Shown here one piece after another: positions 43,559 to 52,593 of a stretch of 64,000 nucleotides of DNA. This DNA comes from Methanomassiliicoccus sp. (GTDB lineage: Archaea; Thermoplasmatota; Thermoplasmata; Methanomassiliicoccales; Methanomassiliicoccaceae). Made by a program: the position numbers and the translations under genes. The stretch covers positions 1-64,000 of the forward strand of contig JAAYAX010000008.1 of the NCBI GenBank assembly GCA_012719175.1, written 5' to 3'. Below the pieces are notes generated by a model that was not told the origin of the DNA, did no database searches, and saw only the letters and a program-made list of their open reading frames with translations. Every line of letters begins with the position of its first letter. Position 1 is the stretch's first letter.

Positions 43559-43603
43559 GTGCTCCTCCCTGGAAAGGTAACAACCTTAAAAAACAGTTCG
43601 GAC

Positions 43604-44212
43604 CTAGGGTAGGTTCACGCTCAGATTGCTGATGGTCTCCCCTGTCGGGGAGTGGGTCACGATGAGCACGTAGATGCCATCGGCCAATAAACCGCTTACG
43701 GCCTCTATCATCATGAAATCCCCCGCCGTGAGGGTTCCGCTCCCATCCACATCATAGAACGACAGAGTATTGGTCCCATCGGAGGCGGCTGGCAACTCCA
43801 CAGGCGAGCTGTTCACACTGCTATTCAGCCCTATATGGCCTGCAGGCGCCTGGAGGCCGATCAGTACGCTGGAAAATGATAAGCCCTCGACGGGGGATGC
43901 CGAGGTCACGTTGATCCTGATGCCCGAGGACGTTGCGTTACTAGGGGATAACTCCACCGTAGGGGCTGAGCCCTGGCTTCCAGAGGTCAGATCGTAGAGG
44001 ACGTACTCCAGGACGAGGGACGCGATCAATATGACGGTGACAATGAGCACGACGATGAGCACAGTGCGGTCCTTCCTGGGCGTGGCGACGGCAGATGTCC
44101 CAGGTTTGGACTTGGTAACGACCGATGTCCCAGGAGTGAAGTACTCGCCGCACCCGTGGCAGAAGCTGGCATCATCGATGGTCTCCTTCCCACACTTGCT
44201 GCACACGACCAT
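43604..44212 (-). CDS. zinc-ribbon membrane protein with extracellular domain
   Basis: A 202-residue protein. An N-terminal zinc ribbon (VCSKCGKETIDDASFCHGCG) is followed by a basic linker and one membrane helix (RTVLIVVLIVTVILIASLVLEYVLY). An extracellular domain then follows, rich in Ser/Thr/Val, with a calcium-binding-like DVDGSGTLTAGD loop as in pilin-like and dockerin-like proteins. The zinc-ribbon/helix/type IV pilin-like arrangement is common in Thermoplasmatota. Function unknown. Confidence 0.7.
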   Translation of the reverse strand: MVVCSKCGKETIDDASFCHGCGEYFTPGTSVVTKSKPGTSAVATPRKDRTVLIVVLIVTVILIASLVLEYVLYDLTSGSQGSAPTVELSPSNATSSGIRINVTSASPVEGLSFSSVLIGLQAPAGHIGLNSSVNSSPVELPAASDGTNTLSFYDVDGSGTLTAGDFMMIEAVSGLLADGIYVLIVTHSPTGETISNLSVNLP

Positions 44213-44266
44213 CTTGGACCCCTGTGAGCATCATCGCCTGGAAGATATAAAACCCTGACCACGGGC

Positions 44267-44276
44267 AGGGTTATAT
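44267..44276 (+). promoter_or_regulatory. TATA box of folD
   Basis: GGTTATATCC lies about 40 bases before the folD ATG, at the spacing expected for an archaeal promoter with a short leader. Confidence 0.5.
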
Positions 44277-44310
44277 CCGAATTCACCTCTACACCGGGAC
44301 GGTACCGAAC

Positions 44311-45201
44311 ATGGTCGCCACAATTATCCACGGTCCAGATGTCGCTGCGCAGATCAAGAAGGAGCTGAGAGAGAAGATCGCCGAACTCAGGGGGAGGGGC
44401 GTGACCCCGGGCCTGGCGGTCGTGATGGTAGGAGAAGATCCCGCATCCAAGCAATATGTACGCAACAAGGTCAAAGGCTGCGAGGAGCTGGGCATATACT
44501 CGCGTTCCATCATCCTGCCGGAGAGCGCCTCGGAGGATGAGCTGCTGAAGGTCGTGGACGAGCTCAACGCCGACCCGGCCATTCACGGATTCCTTGTCCA
44601 GCTGCCCATCCCCCAGCACATCGATGAGAACAAGGTCCTGATGCGCATCGATCCCGAGAAGGACGCGGACGGGTTCCACCCGATCAATGTGGGCAGGATG
44701 CTCATCGGAAACCCCCAGTTCCTGCCGGCGACCCCGCATGGGATACAGGAGATGCTCATGAGATCGGGGAACGACCCCGAGGGCAAGCACGTGGTGGTGG
44801 TCGGCCGCAGCAACATCGTGGGCAAGCCGATAGCGGCCATACTGATGCAGAAGAAGAAGGGCGCCAATGCTACGGTCACAGTGTGCCACTCACGAACACG
44901 GGACCTGGCATCCCTGGTCAGAATGGGTGACGTGGTCATCGCGGCCATAGGCTCGCCTGGGTTCATCACTGCGGACATGATCAAGCCGGGCGCGGTGGTC
45001 ATAGACGTGGGGACGAACCGCGTGGACGATCCCAGCGACAAGAGGGGCTACCGATGGGTGGGGGACGTCGACTTCGAGAACGTAAAGGAGGTCGCATCCG
45101 CCATAACCCCCGTACCCGGAGGGGTGGGGCCCATGACCATCGTGATGCTGTTAAAGAACACCGTTACCGCCGCATGCCGGGCAGCCGGAATGGACATCTA
45201 G
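44311..45201 (+). CDS. folD: methylene-H4F dehydrogenase / methenyl-H4F cyclohydrolase
   Basis: Interconverts 10-formyl-, 5,10-methenyl- and 5,10-methylene-tetrahydrofolate, using NAD(P). The protein has 296 residues with the FolD signatures YVRNKVKGCEELGI, GFLVQLPIPQHI, HVVVVGRSNIVGKPIA and TPVPGGVGPMTIVMLL. The catalytic Lys lies in the YVRNKVK helix. Together with Fhs and MetF it completes the folate methyl branch within this window. It is transcribed alone from its own TATA box. Confidence 0.95.
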   Translation: MVATIIHGPDVAAQIKKELREKIAELRGRGVTPGLAVVMVGEDPASKQYVRNKVKGCEELGIYSRSIILPESASEDELLKVVDELNADPAIHGFLVQLPIPQHIDENKVLMRIDPEKDADGFHPINVGRMLIGNPQFLPATPHGIQEMLMRSGNDPEGKHVVVVGRSNIVGKPIAAILMQKKKGANATVTVCHSRTRDLASLVRMGDVVIAAIGSPGFITADMIKPGAVVIDVGTNRVDDPSDKRGYRWVGDVDFENVKEVASAITPVPGGVGPMTIVMLLKNTVTAACRAAGMDI

Positions 45202-45335
45202 TCCGGCAGCACCGCTCTCTCCCGGGGGACTCCCAGGCCGGTCATCCAGTGCCCATGGGCATACGCGCCCATCCCCCGCTCCTTGCGTGGTACCCATAGA
45301 AAACTATTAAGAATTCGCGTTCATTCCCTTAATGG

Positions 45336-46007
45336 ATGCTGAGAGAGTGTGTTGACCACGGCTACTTCCGGGGAGAGAAGTGCCCGGTTTGTGATGAAGC
45401 GGGCAAGTTCCTGATGAGCGAAGAGGAGCTTAGCCGCATTGGGAGGACCATGGCCGGGGCCCTCCGTCACTTCCCTGAAAAGTTCGATCTGAAGATGGAC
45501 GAACAGGGTTTCGTGTACATGAGGGACTTCATCTCCGCTATCAAGCGGTACAATCCCCGTTACCACTGGCTGAGACCACACCACATTGTCGCTCTCATCG
45601 AGACCGACCCCAAGGGGCGCTACCAGGTCAGCAACGACCTCATCAGGGCAACCTACGGGCACACATTGGAACTGGACCTGCGTCTGCCCACCGATAACAT
45701 CCCGGAATGTCTTTACTATCCCACCACACCGGAGGAGGCGGACATCATACTGGAGACAGGGCTGAAGCCTTCCGACAGGAAGCTTGTCCACCTCTCCAAG
45801 ACATATGCTGATGCCCTCAACGCCGGTCGGGTCCGCACCGAATCCCCGGTCATCCTGGAGATCGACACCGTAGCGCTGATCGATTCCGGCGAGGAAGTGC
45901 AGCGGGCGGCGAGGACCGTGTACCTAGTGCGTTCCGTTCCCGCAGAGTTCCTCCGAAGGGCGGAGGAGCAAGAAGTCGTCGAGGCCGAACCCACTGAAGA
46001 CGAGTGA
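45336..46007 (+). CDS. kptA: RNA 2'-phosphotransferase (KptA/Tpt1)
   Basis: Moves an internal 2'-phosphate from RNA to NAD. The core starts at RIGRTMAGALRHFPEKFDLKMDEQGFV and includes HHIVALIETDPKGRYQVSN, IRATYGHTL, LYYPTTPEEADIILETGLKPSDRKLVHLS and VRTESPVILEI. An N-terminal zinc knuckle (CVDHGYFRGEKCPVC) is typical of archaeal versions. It is 223 residues long. The ATG lies about 30 bases after an AACTATTAAG box and may be leaderless. Confidence 0.92.
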   Translation: MLRECVDHGYFRGEKCPVCDEAGKFLMSEEELSRIGRTMAGALRHFPEKFDLKMDEQGFVYMRDFISAIKRYNPRYHWLRPHHIVALIETDPKGRYQVSNDLIRATYGHTLELDLRLPTDNIPECLYYPTTPEEADIILETGLKPSDRKLVHLSKTYADALNAGRVRTESPVILEIDTVALIDSGEEVQRAARTVYLVRSVPAEFLRRAEEQEVVEAEPTEDE

Positions 46008-46050
46008 GGACAGGTCATCAGGTTTAGGTCCGCCGAGGCGGACGTGGAGC

Positions 46051-46896
46051 ATGCTCGATCAAGGAACTGGCTCATCGCGGTCTAATGGGTTGGACAAGCA
46101 TGTCCTATCCTTCTATTGGGATGATTTCCAACCCCACCTGCTGTTCTTGGACCGTGTGACCGGGAATGTCGACTCATTGCCCCTGGAACGACTGGCGATG
46201 GAGGTGGGGGAAGGCCGCACATGCGTGGGACGTTTTGACGGAGAACTGTACGTCCCCTGCCCCTCGTCCCGTAAGGTCGGCCGCATCACCTCCTGCAGGG
46301 AGTGCATGGCCCCCTGGATACCGGTGCAGAGCTGCATCTTCGAGCCTCAGTGCAGCGGCGACAGGTGCGATCACCCGGAGTTCTGCCAGCGTCAACATTA
46401 TGTTTACCTGGCCTCGTTCAGCAACATGATAAAGGTGGGCATGACCAGCGTGGGCAGGCTGAGGGAGAGGGCGATAGAGCAGGGGGCGGATGCGGTACGG
46501 CCTCTGTTCATGTGCCGCGACCGCAGAGAGGCCCGGGAACTGGAGAAGGAGACCTCGAGGCGGTTCAAGATCCCACAGGAGGTTAGAGCCGCCAGGATCG
46601 CCGGCACCTGGACCTCGCCCCCCTCCCGAAGCTCCATCGAACATGTCCAGGACCACTATGTCAGAAGGATCGGACGGTGGAAGGAGCCGCTGAACGAGGA
46701 CGTGGTGTTCCTCGATCAATACCCCATCAAAGAGCTCCCGCGGACCGCCCCCCGGCCGGTGGTGACCGCGGGAAAGCATCAGGGGAAGGTCCTGGGGATA
46801 AAGGGCCGCTATATGATGTTCCGGGACGAGACGGGGACATCGCGGCTGCTGGACCTCAGCGACCTGCCCTCCCGGAACATAACCGTCCTGGAGTGA
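46051..46896 (+). CDS. DUF2797 protein with GIY-YIG-like domain
   Basis: A 281-residue protein of the DUF2797 family. It is Cys-rich in the first half (CVGRFDGELYVPCP, ITSCRECMAPW, CIFEPQCSGDRCDHPEFC), which suggests zinc binding. Next comes HYVYLASFSNMIKVGMTSVGRLRERAIEQGAD, a GIY-YIG-like segment, and then REARELEKETSRRF. Function not established; it may act on nucleic acid. The start ATG has only a weak upstream signal, and a TTG 12 codons later is possible. Confidence 0.75.
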   Translation: MLDQGTGSSRSNGLDKHVLSFYWDDFQPHLLFLDRVTGNVDSLPLERLAMEVGEGRTCVGRFDGELYVPCPSSRKVGRITSCRECMAPWIPVQSCIFEPQCSGDRCDHPEFCQRQHYVYLASFSNMIKVGMTSVGRLRERAIEQGADAVRPLFMCRDRREARELEKETSRRFKIPQEVRAARIAGTWTSPPSRSSIEHVQDHYVRRIGRWKEPLNEDVVFLDQYPIKELPRTAPRPVVTAGKHQGKVLGIKGRYMMFRDETGTSRLLDLSDLPSRNITVLE

Positions 46897-47004
46897 GGAC
46901 GTCGACTGGCCTGCAGGTGCCGCGAGGTCCCACGAACGCGGGGCAGAAAGTCATATTTATAAGCACCCTCATTATCGGCCGCTCATCCATCTGGAGCGTT
47001 GATC

Positions 47005-47955
47005 ATGTCCATTGTCCTAACCCCTGATGAGGTCGCTCAGAAGTATGGCAAGCTCTTCTGCAGAGGAGTGTATACCCTGGTCGACGAGAAGAACGGTGTG
47101 GCCACCATCATCGAGGAATGCATGGCCAAGGGCCCTGTGGAGTGGGATGCCGCCAACCGGAAGCGGGCGGGGGGAGCCCTTACCAATGTGAGGGTGGAGG
47201 GTACCACTCTCATAATGGATGCCATCATCGGGGAGGGCGATGTGAGCTTCGGCCCGGCCTCCAAGACCGTGGGCGGGCAGGGGCTGAAGGCCTTGAGGGT
47301 CGACGGCGACAGGGTCATCACCACCTGGGTGGGGCTGGCAGGTGCCAGCGTGGGGATCGGAGCGTGCATGCCTCAGGGCCCCGGGACCATCGAGGCCATA
47401 TATCCCGACGATGTCAAGATCGGCGGCGCCCACCGCGTGGAGGTCAGCGTGGTAACACCTAAGCTGGTGAGGATGATCTATGCCGTTGATGATACTGACA
47501 CCAAGGAGAAGGGCGCCTCCTGGGTGCTGATGTTGCGTTTGGCCCGAGAGGCCCCTGTGGGCCATTACCTGGAACACAAGATCGTGCAGCTCAACCCCAA
47601 TGTTCCCGAGAAGACCACCAACTGCGTGTCCGTGGGCGTCTCCTTTGCCGTGGCGGAGAGGGATATCCCCGCTCTGACTGATTTCGTCGTCGACTTCATC
47701 AGAAAGAACACCTACAGCGAGAACACCACCCTTGCCATATACCAAGGTCTTAAGGTCCCCCAGGAGGTCCAGGACTACGGCCGGGAGGCCAAGGAGCGCA
47801 TCTTCAAGATAAACGACGCGCGCGAGGTGGCCAATCGTAACGGGATCCAGCTCATAGAGATCACAGGCAAGAGGGGGACCATAGGGGCGGTCGCGGGAAT
47901 AGGGTGCTTCGACATGGGGTGGAAGGCGGCGGCCCTGCCCGAGGATATCCTCTAA
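47005..47955 (+). CDS. methanogenesis marker protein 11
   Basis: A 316-residue protein that matches the methanogenesis marker 11 family: IEECMAKGPVEWDAANRKRAGGALTNVRVEG, then MIYAVDDTDTKEKGASWVL, a DDTD motif shared with the tRNA agmatinylcytidine synthase group, then VAGIGCFDMGWKAAALPEDIL at the end. It is otherwise almost confined to methanogens and its function is unproven. The TATA-like ATTTATAA lies about 45 bases upstream. The ATG is used rather than the TTG two codons before it. It is followed by uppS in the same direction. Confidence 0.8.
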   Translation: MSIVLTPDEVAQKYGKLFCRGVYTLVDEKNGVATIIEECMAKGPVEWDAANRKRAGGALTNVRVEGTTLIMDAIIGEGDVSFGPASKTVGGQGLKALRVDGDRVITTWVGLAGASVGIGACMPQGPGTIEAIYPDDVKIGGAHRVEVSVVTPKLVRMIYAVDDTDTKEKGASWVLMLRLAREAPVGHYLEHKIVQLNPNVPEKTTNCVSVGVSFAVAERDIPALTDFVVDFIRKNTYSENTTLAIYQGLKVPQEVQDYGREAKERIFKINDAREVANRNGIQLIEITGKRGTIGAVAGIGCFDMGWKAAALPEDIL

Positions 47956-47970
47956 ATAGCGTGGCACACC

Positions 47971-48786
47971 ATGTCTAATGACAACAGCGAGGGGGCAAGG
48001 CCCATCAAGGACGAGATCTCCCGGGTCATCGCCAGCACCGCTTACAACACGTATGAGAAGCGGCTTCTGAAGGAGGTGCGGGAGAACAGGATCCCGCATC
48101 ATGTAGCGGTGATTATGGACGGCAACCGCCGCTTCGCCAAGGAGTTCGGCCTCACCACCGCCGAGGGGCATATCCGGGGGAAGGACAAGCTCGAGGAGCT
48201 TCTCGATTGGTGCATGGAGCTGGGGGTGAAGGTGCTCACGGTCTACGCCTTCTCCACGGAGAACATGAACCGCGACGCGGATGAGGTGGAGAGCCTCATG
48301 AAGCTGTTCGAGGAGAGCTTCTACCGCCTGGGTGACGATGAGAGGGTCCATCGCCACGAGATCAAGGTCACGGTCCTGGGGCAGAGGGACATCCTGCCGG
48401 ACAGCGTCAATGAGGCGATCGATTACGCTGAGAGGAGGACCGCCGCCTACTCCAACTACTACTACAACATCGCGACGGCCTACGGCTCCCGCCAGGAGAT
48501 AGTGCAGGCGATCAAGCAGATCGCCCAGAAGGTGAAGGACGGGGAGCTGAAGGTGGAAGACATCACGGAGAAGACCTTCTCCAACCACCTGTACACGGCG
48601 GACTTCCCCGACCCCGACCTCATCCTCCGGACCTCGGGAGAGGAGCGCATCTCCAATTTCCTGCTGTGGCAGCTCGCCTATGCCGAGCTCTACTTCACCG
48701 ATGTGTATTGGCCTGGCTTCCGGAGGATCGACTTCCTGCGGGCCATCCGCTCCTACCAGATGCGGCGTCGGCGCTTCGGGACATGA
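47971..48786 (+). CDS. uppS: cis-prenyl diphosphate synthase (UppS-type)
   Basis: Makes a long cis-polyprenyl diphosphate, the lipid carrier for glycosylation in archaea. It has 271 residues: AVIMDGNRRFAKEFGL with the catalytic Asp, EGHIRGKDKLEELLDWCMELGVKVLTVYAFSTEN, and near the end DLILRTSGEERISNFLLWQLAYAELYFTDVYWPGF. It starts 15 bases after the marker 11 gene and is followed by the radical SAM gene. Confidence 0.93.
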   Translation: MSNDNSEGARPIKDEISRVIASTAYNTYEKRLLKEVRENRIPHHVAVIMDGNRRFAKEFGLTTAEGHIRGKDKLEELLDWCMELGVKVLTVYAFSTENMNRDADEVESLMKLFEESFYRLGDDERVHRHEIKVTVLGQRDILPDSVNEAIDYAERRTAAYSNYYYNIATAYGSRQEIVQAIKQIAQKVKDGELKVEDITEKTFSNHLYTADFPDPDLILRTSGEERISNFLLWQLAYAELYFTDVYWPGFRRIDFLRAIRSYQMRRRRFGT

Positions 48787-48839
48787 CAACATTTTTGTAG
48801 AGTACGCCCTTTGCTCCTCACTGCCTCGGAGGCGGCCCC

Positions 48840-50558
48840 TTGCGCAAGGAAGACCTCATATTCTTACACGCTCCCAGCGTTTACGATTTTAGGAAGGAGT
48901 CCATGTTCTACGGCCCGGTCAGCGACCTGGTGCCGTCCACACCGGTCTTCGAGATGTACCCCTTCGGGTTCACCACCATGGCCAACGCCCTGCACAAGGC
49001 CGGGTACAAGGTCCGCATCGTGAACATTGCCAGCATGATGCTGAACGACAAGAAGCTGGACGTCGAGGCCCTCCTCCAGAAGCTGGACGCCGACGTGTTC
49101 GGCATCGACCTTCACTGGCTGCCTCACGCCCACGGGTCGCTGGCGGTGGCGGAGATAGTGAAGAGATACCATCCCGACTCCAAGGTCCTCTTTGGCGGGT
49201 TCTCCTCCTCCTACTATCACGAGGAGCTTATTACCTACCCGCAGGTGGACCTAGTGCTGCGCGGAGACTCCGTGGAAAAACCGCTGGTCACGTTGATGGA
49301 CGCCCTGGCCCAGAAAAGGGACCTGTCCTCCGTGCCCAACCTCACGTGGAAGGATAAGGGAAGGAGCGTGGTCAACGCCCTCACCCACGTGCCCAATGAC
49401 CTGGACTACTTGGACATCGACTACGGGTGGATCATACGCTCCGTCATCAGGCACCGGGACCTGGAAGGGGCCAAGCCGTTCAAGGACTGGGACCGGTACC
49501 CCCTGACCGCCATATTCACCGTCCGGGGCTGCTCCCAGTGCTGCGCGGTCTGCGGCGGGAGCTGCGGGGCCATGAAGCGGGTCCTGGGCAGGACCAGGCC
49601 GGCCTTCCGTAGCCCGGAAAGGGTGGCCCAGGACATCTTCGATGTCCAGAGCTACCTTGACGCCCCGGTGTTCGTGGTAGGGGATGTCCGGCAACACGGA
49701 GAGAAGTACGCGGAGAGTTTCTTCCGCGAATGCAAGTCCCTGGGCATCGACAACCACGTGGTCCTGGAGCTGTTCACCCCCGCTCCGGAGCAGTACTTCC
49801 AGAACGCGAACGACACCTTCGATCGCTACTCCATCCAGTTCTCCCCCGACTCCCACGAGGAGAGGGTGCGTTACGCGCTGGGCCGGAGGTTCGACAACTC
49901 ATCCATGGATAGGAGCATCCGGCATGCTCTGGGAAATGGCTGCCAGCGCTTCGACATGTTCTTCATGATCGGCCTGCCGGAGCAAACCCCGGCCTCGGCC
50001 CTGGGATCAGCGGAGTTCACCCGGAAGTTGTACTCCGACAACAAGAACGACGGACGCCTCTTCGTGTACACCTCCCCATTAGCACCTTTCCTGGACCCCG
50101 GGAGCTTTGCCTTCGAGAACCCTGAGAAGTATGGGTACCGCCTCTTCGCCCGCACCTTGGAGGAGCACCGGAAACGTCTGGCTAACCCCAACTGGAGGGA
50201 CGTCCTCTCGTACGAGACCATCCACATGACGCGAGGCCAGATCGTGGAGGCGTCCTATGAGGCTGCGGACCGGCTCAACCAGGTGAGGGTGGAGGCGGGC
50301 CTCATGACCGTGGAAGAATTGAAAGCACGGCAGGAACGGTCCCAGAGCGCAAGACAGCTCATGGCGGAGGTCGATCAGGCCCTCGCCCTGGACGGAGATG
50401 CAAGGAGGGAGAGGCTTGCCTACCTCAAGGTCAAAGCGGACGAACTGATGGAGTCCACCATCTGTCAAAAGAGGGAGTTGGAATGGGACACTCCGGGGGT
50501 GCTGCGCAGCGTCCCGCGGGTGGTCCGCTCCCTGGTGTGGAAAAAGAAGGGCCGTTAA
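48840..50558 (+). CDS. B12-binding-domain radical SAM protein
   Basis: A 572-residue protein. The N-terminal B12-binding-like domain (LIFLHAPSVYDF, ANALHKAGYKVRIVN, DADVFGIDLHWLPHAHGSLAVAEIVKRYHPDSKVLFGGFSSS) precedes a radical SAM core with VRGCSQCCAVCGGSC, where Cys-x3-Cys-x2-Cys binds the [4Fe-4S] cluster. The C-terminal part, about residues 350-560, is helical. It resembles a family I recall from Thermoplasma (Ta0216-like). The reaction is unknown; a methylation on RNA, lipid or protein is possible. The start is TTG, decided by GGAGG 7 bases upstream. Confidence 0.8.
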   Translation: MRKEDLIFLHAPSVYDFRKESMFYGPVSDLVPSTPVFEMYPFGFTTMANALHKAGYKVRIVNIASMMLNDKKLDVEALLQKLDADVFGIDLHWLPHAHGSLAVAEIVKRYHPDSKVLFGGFSSSYYHEELITYPQVDLVLRGDSVEKPLVTLMDALAQKRDLSSVPNLTWKDKGRSVVNALTHVPNDLDYLDIDYGWIIRSVIRHRDLEGAKPFKDWDRYPLTAIFTVRGCSQCCAVCGGSCGAMKRVLGRTRPAFRSPERVAQDIFDVQSYLDAPVFVVGDVRQHGEKYAESFFRECKSLGIDNHVVLELFTPAPEQYFQNANDTFDRYSIQFSPDSHEERVRYALGRRFDNSSMDRSIRHALGNGCQRFDMFFMIGLPEQTPASALGSAEFTRKLYSDNKNDGRLFVYTSPLAPFLDPGSFAFENPEKYGYRLFARTLEEHRKRLANPNWRDVLSYETIHMTRGQIVEASYEAADRLNQVRVEAGLMTVEELKARQERSQSARQLMAEVDQALALDGDARRERLAYLKVKADELMESTICQKRELEWDTPGVLRSVPRVVRSLVWKKKGR

Positions 50559-50560
50559 GG

Positions 50561-51370
50561 TTAGCTTTTACCCAGCTCTTGGGACCTCTTGGTCGCAGCC
50601 TCCACCGCTTTGATGAAGGCACCGCGCACGGCCGATTCCTCGAGCACCTTTATTGCCTCTATGGTCGTCCCTGCGGGGGATGAGACCATGTCCTTGAACT
50701 GAGCAGGGTGCCCCTTCGTCTCGAGTACGGTCTTGGCCGCTCCCAGAACCGTCTGCGCCGCTAAGATCTGAGATACATCGCGAGGGAGGCCGGCCAGGAC
50801 GCCGCCGTCGGCCATGGCCTCTATAACCATATATATGTAGGCAGGCCCGCTGCCGCTTAGGCCGGTGACCGCATCCAATAGCTTCTCGTCCATGGCAAAG
50901 GCCACACCCACGGAGTCCAGTATGGTCTGGACAGCGTCCTTGTCCTCCTTCTTGGCTGATTTGCCGAGAGCGAAGCCGGATGCGGAGGCGCCGACCAGGC
51001 AGGGCTGGTTGGGCATGACCCTCACGACACGGACGCCCCAGTTGAGGTGAGCCTCGATGAACGATATCTTTACTCCGGCGGCGATGGAAATTACCAGATG
51101 CTCCGCTGTGAGGAGGGGTTTCAGTTCGTCCAGGACGATGGACACGATGTTCGGCTTCACCGCCAGGATTATGGTCTTGGCCTCCTTCACTACCTCCACG
51201 TTATCCGTGGTGACGACCATCCCCAAGGTCCTCGCCATGTACTCCCGCCGCTCAGGCACGACCTCGCTGGCGATCAGGTCATCAGCGGTACATAGTCCTG
51301 AAGAGATCATGCCCTTCATCAACGCCTCAGCCATGTTACCGGCACCAATGAAACCGTACTTTTTGCTCAT
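50561..51370 (-). CDS. proC: pyrroline-5-carboxylate reductase
   Basis: Last step of proline synthesis, reducing pyrroline-5-carboxylate with NAD(P)H. It is 269 residues long: the Rossmann start [18 protein letters not shown], the middle strand [25 protein letters not shown], and the C-terminal dimer motif [23 protein letters not shown] with [12 protein letters not shown]. It is divergent from the fpo cluster across 300 bases and convergent with the radical SAM gene, with 2 bases between the stops. Confidence 0.95.
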   Translation of the reverse strand: MSKKYGFIGAGNMAEALMKGMISSGLCTADDLIASEVVPERREYMARTLGMVVTTDNVEVVKEAKTIILAVKPNIVSIVLDELKPLLTAEHLVISIAAGVKISFIEAHLNWGVRVVRVMPNQPCLVGASASGFALGKSAKKEDKDAVQTILDSVGVAFAMDEKLLDAVTGLSGSGPAYIYMVIEAMADGGVLAGLPRDVSQILAAQTVLGAAKTVLETKGHPAQFKDMVSSPAGTTIEAIKVLEESAVRGAFIKAVEAATKRSQELGKS

Positions 51371-51669
51371 CCTTTCACCTCAAGACGCCCAGGGCGTGCT
51401 AACGCGTCGCTAATGGTGACGCAACTAATAAACATGTTACCCCGGCCCTCCAACAGCTTCCCTCGCATGTACGGGTGCCGGCGAGCCCGTCTTCGCCATA
51501 TGCACGACCCCCATCGGACTCGCCGAAATATCAAACTATGAAATGTGATAATCAGGGATTTCAAATCCGAGAAAACATCGGTTTTTCATTTAGTTTTTCG
51601 TCTGGCCAGATAACCAGAAAATCGCAATTTTAGCTAACGTATTTATAGAGGCTTACTATTCTCGCTTCA
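51371..51669 (+). promoter_or_regulatory. proC/fpo divergent promoter region
   Basis: No gene is visible. The TATA box of the fpo operon is CGTATTTATAGAG (51639-51651), about 25-30 bases before the fpoA ATG, which suggests a leaderless message. Upstream are two perfect palindromes: GGATTT-c-AAATCC (51556-51568) and, overlapping its end, CCGA-n7-TCGG (51567-51581). They are candidate operators. Confidence 0.55.
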
Positions 51670-52029
51670 ATGCTCTTGGACGCCTATTTGCCAATAGCAA
51701 TCTTTGCCGTGATTGCACTCGGGGTCCCCATCTTCGCCTTCTGGCTTAACCGGTTCTTCAGACCGACCAAGAAGACGGCCTTGAAGACGGAGACCTACGA
51801 ATGTGGAGAGGTACCCATCGGTACGGCGAAAATTCAATTCCACTTCCAGTTCTACATGTTCGCGATAATTTTCGTAGTTTTTGATCTAGTCACTGTTTTT
51901 CTAATGATCTGGGCTTTGGACTTCGCTAACCTTTCCTTCGACGCAAAGATGCTTATGCTTGCATTCTTCGGATTACTTCTGGTCGGGGTCTTCTATGCCC
52001 TTCGGAAGGAGGAGAGAATATGGATCTAA
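51670..52029 (+). CDS. fpoA: FpoA (NuoA-like) membrane subunit
   Basis: First gene of an Fpo-type proton-pumping complex I. The 119-residue protein has three membrane helices (residues 6-26, 58-80 and 90-110) and the conserved loop [29 protein letters not shown]. It overlaps fpoB by 10 bases. All the following fpo genes run in the same direction with tiny gaps, so the cluster is one operon. Confidence 0.95.
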   Translation: MLLDAYLPIAIFAVIALGVPIFAFWLNRFFRPTKKTALKTETYECGEVPIGTAKIQFHFQFYMFAIIFVVFDLVTVFLMIWALDFANLSFDAKMLMLAFFGLLLVGVFYALRKEERIWI

Positions 52030-52583
52030 GCATGTATCCTCATGCCTTGGCGATGAGCGCCAAGGAGTTCATCGACTGGTCCACTAACGTAATGGACGAC
52101 CTGGTCCGGGCCACAGGTGTCAAGAGGGCACTGGACAAGGTGAGCGACCCCCTGATGAACTGGGGGGTAAGGAACTCGATGTACCCGCTTCACTTCGGTA
52201 TCGCCTGCTGCGCTCTGGAGATGGCAGCATGCTCAGGCCCCCGTTTCGACAACGAGAGGCTGGGTCTGGTGTTCAGGTCCTCCCCGAGACAGTGCGACGT
52301 TCTGCTGGTCAACGGGTGGGTCACCAAGAAGCTTCGTCCAGGCCTAAGGAGGCTGTATGAAGAGATGCCCGAACCGAAATGGGTCATTGCCATGGGCGAG
52401 TGCGCCATTTCTGGCGGCCCGTGGTACGATTCCTACAATGTGGTACAAGGCGTCGATGAGTTCATTCCCGTAGATGTTTACATTCCCGGATGCCCACCGC
52501 GGCCAGAGGCTATGATCGATGGGTTCCTCAAGCTGCACCTCAAGATCAAGGGTCAGGGGATCGGCAAGTTCATGGATGACTGA
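52020..52583 (+). CDS. fpoB: FpoB (NuoB-like) Fe-S subunit
   Basis: Carries the terminal N2-type [4Fe-4S] cluster that reduces the membrane carrier. The 187-residue protein has the cluster residues in [30 protein letters not shown] and [13 protein letters not shown]. The start lies within the end of fpoA. It acts with FpoCDI as the soluble arm. Confidence 0.95.
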   Translation: MDLSMYPHALAMSAKEFIDWSTNVMDDLVRATGVKRALDKVSDPLMNWGVRNSMYPLHFGIACCALEMAACSGPRFDNERLGLVFRSSPRQCDVLLVNGWVTKKLRPGLRRLYEEMPEPKWVIAMGECAISGGPWYDSYNVVQGVDEFIPVDVYIPGCPPRPEAMIDGFLKLHLKIKGQGIGKFMDD

Positions 52584-52593
52584 GGTGGGAGAT

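Noticed and set aside
47017-48792. 591-residue antisense frame spanning marker 11 and uppS
   Set aside because: It crosses two well-supported genes on the other strand and shows no recognisable domain.
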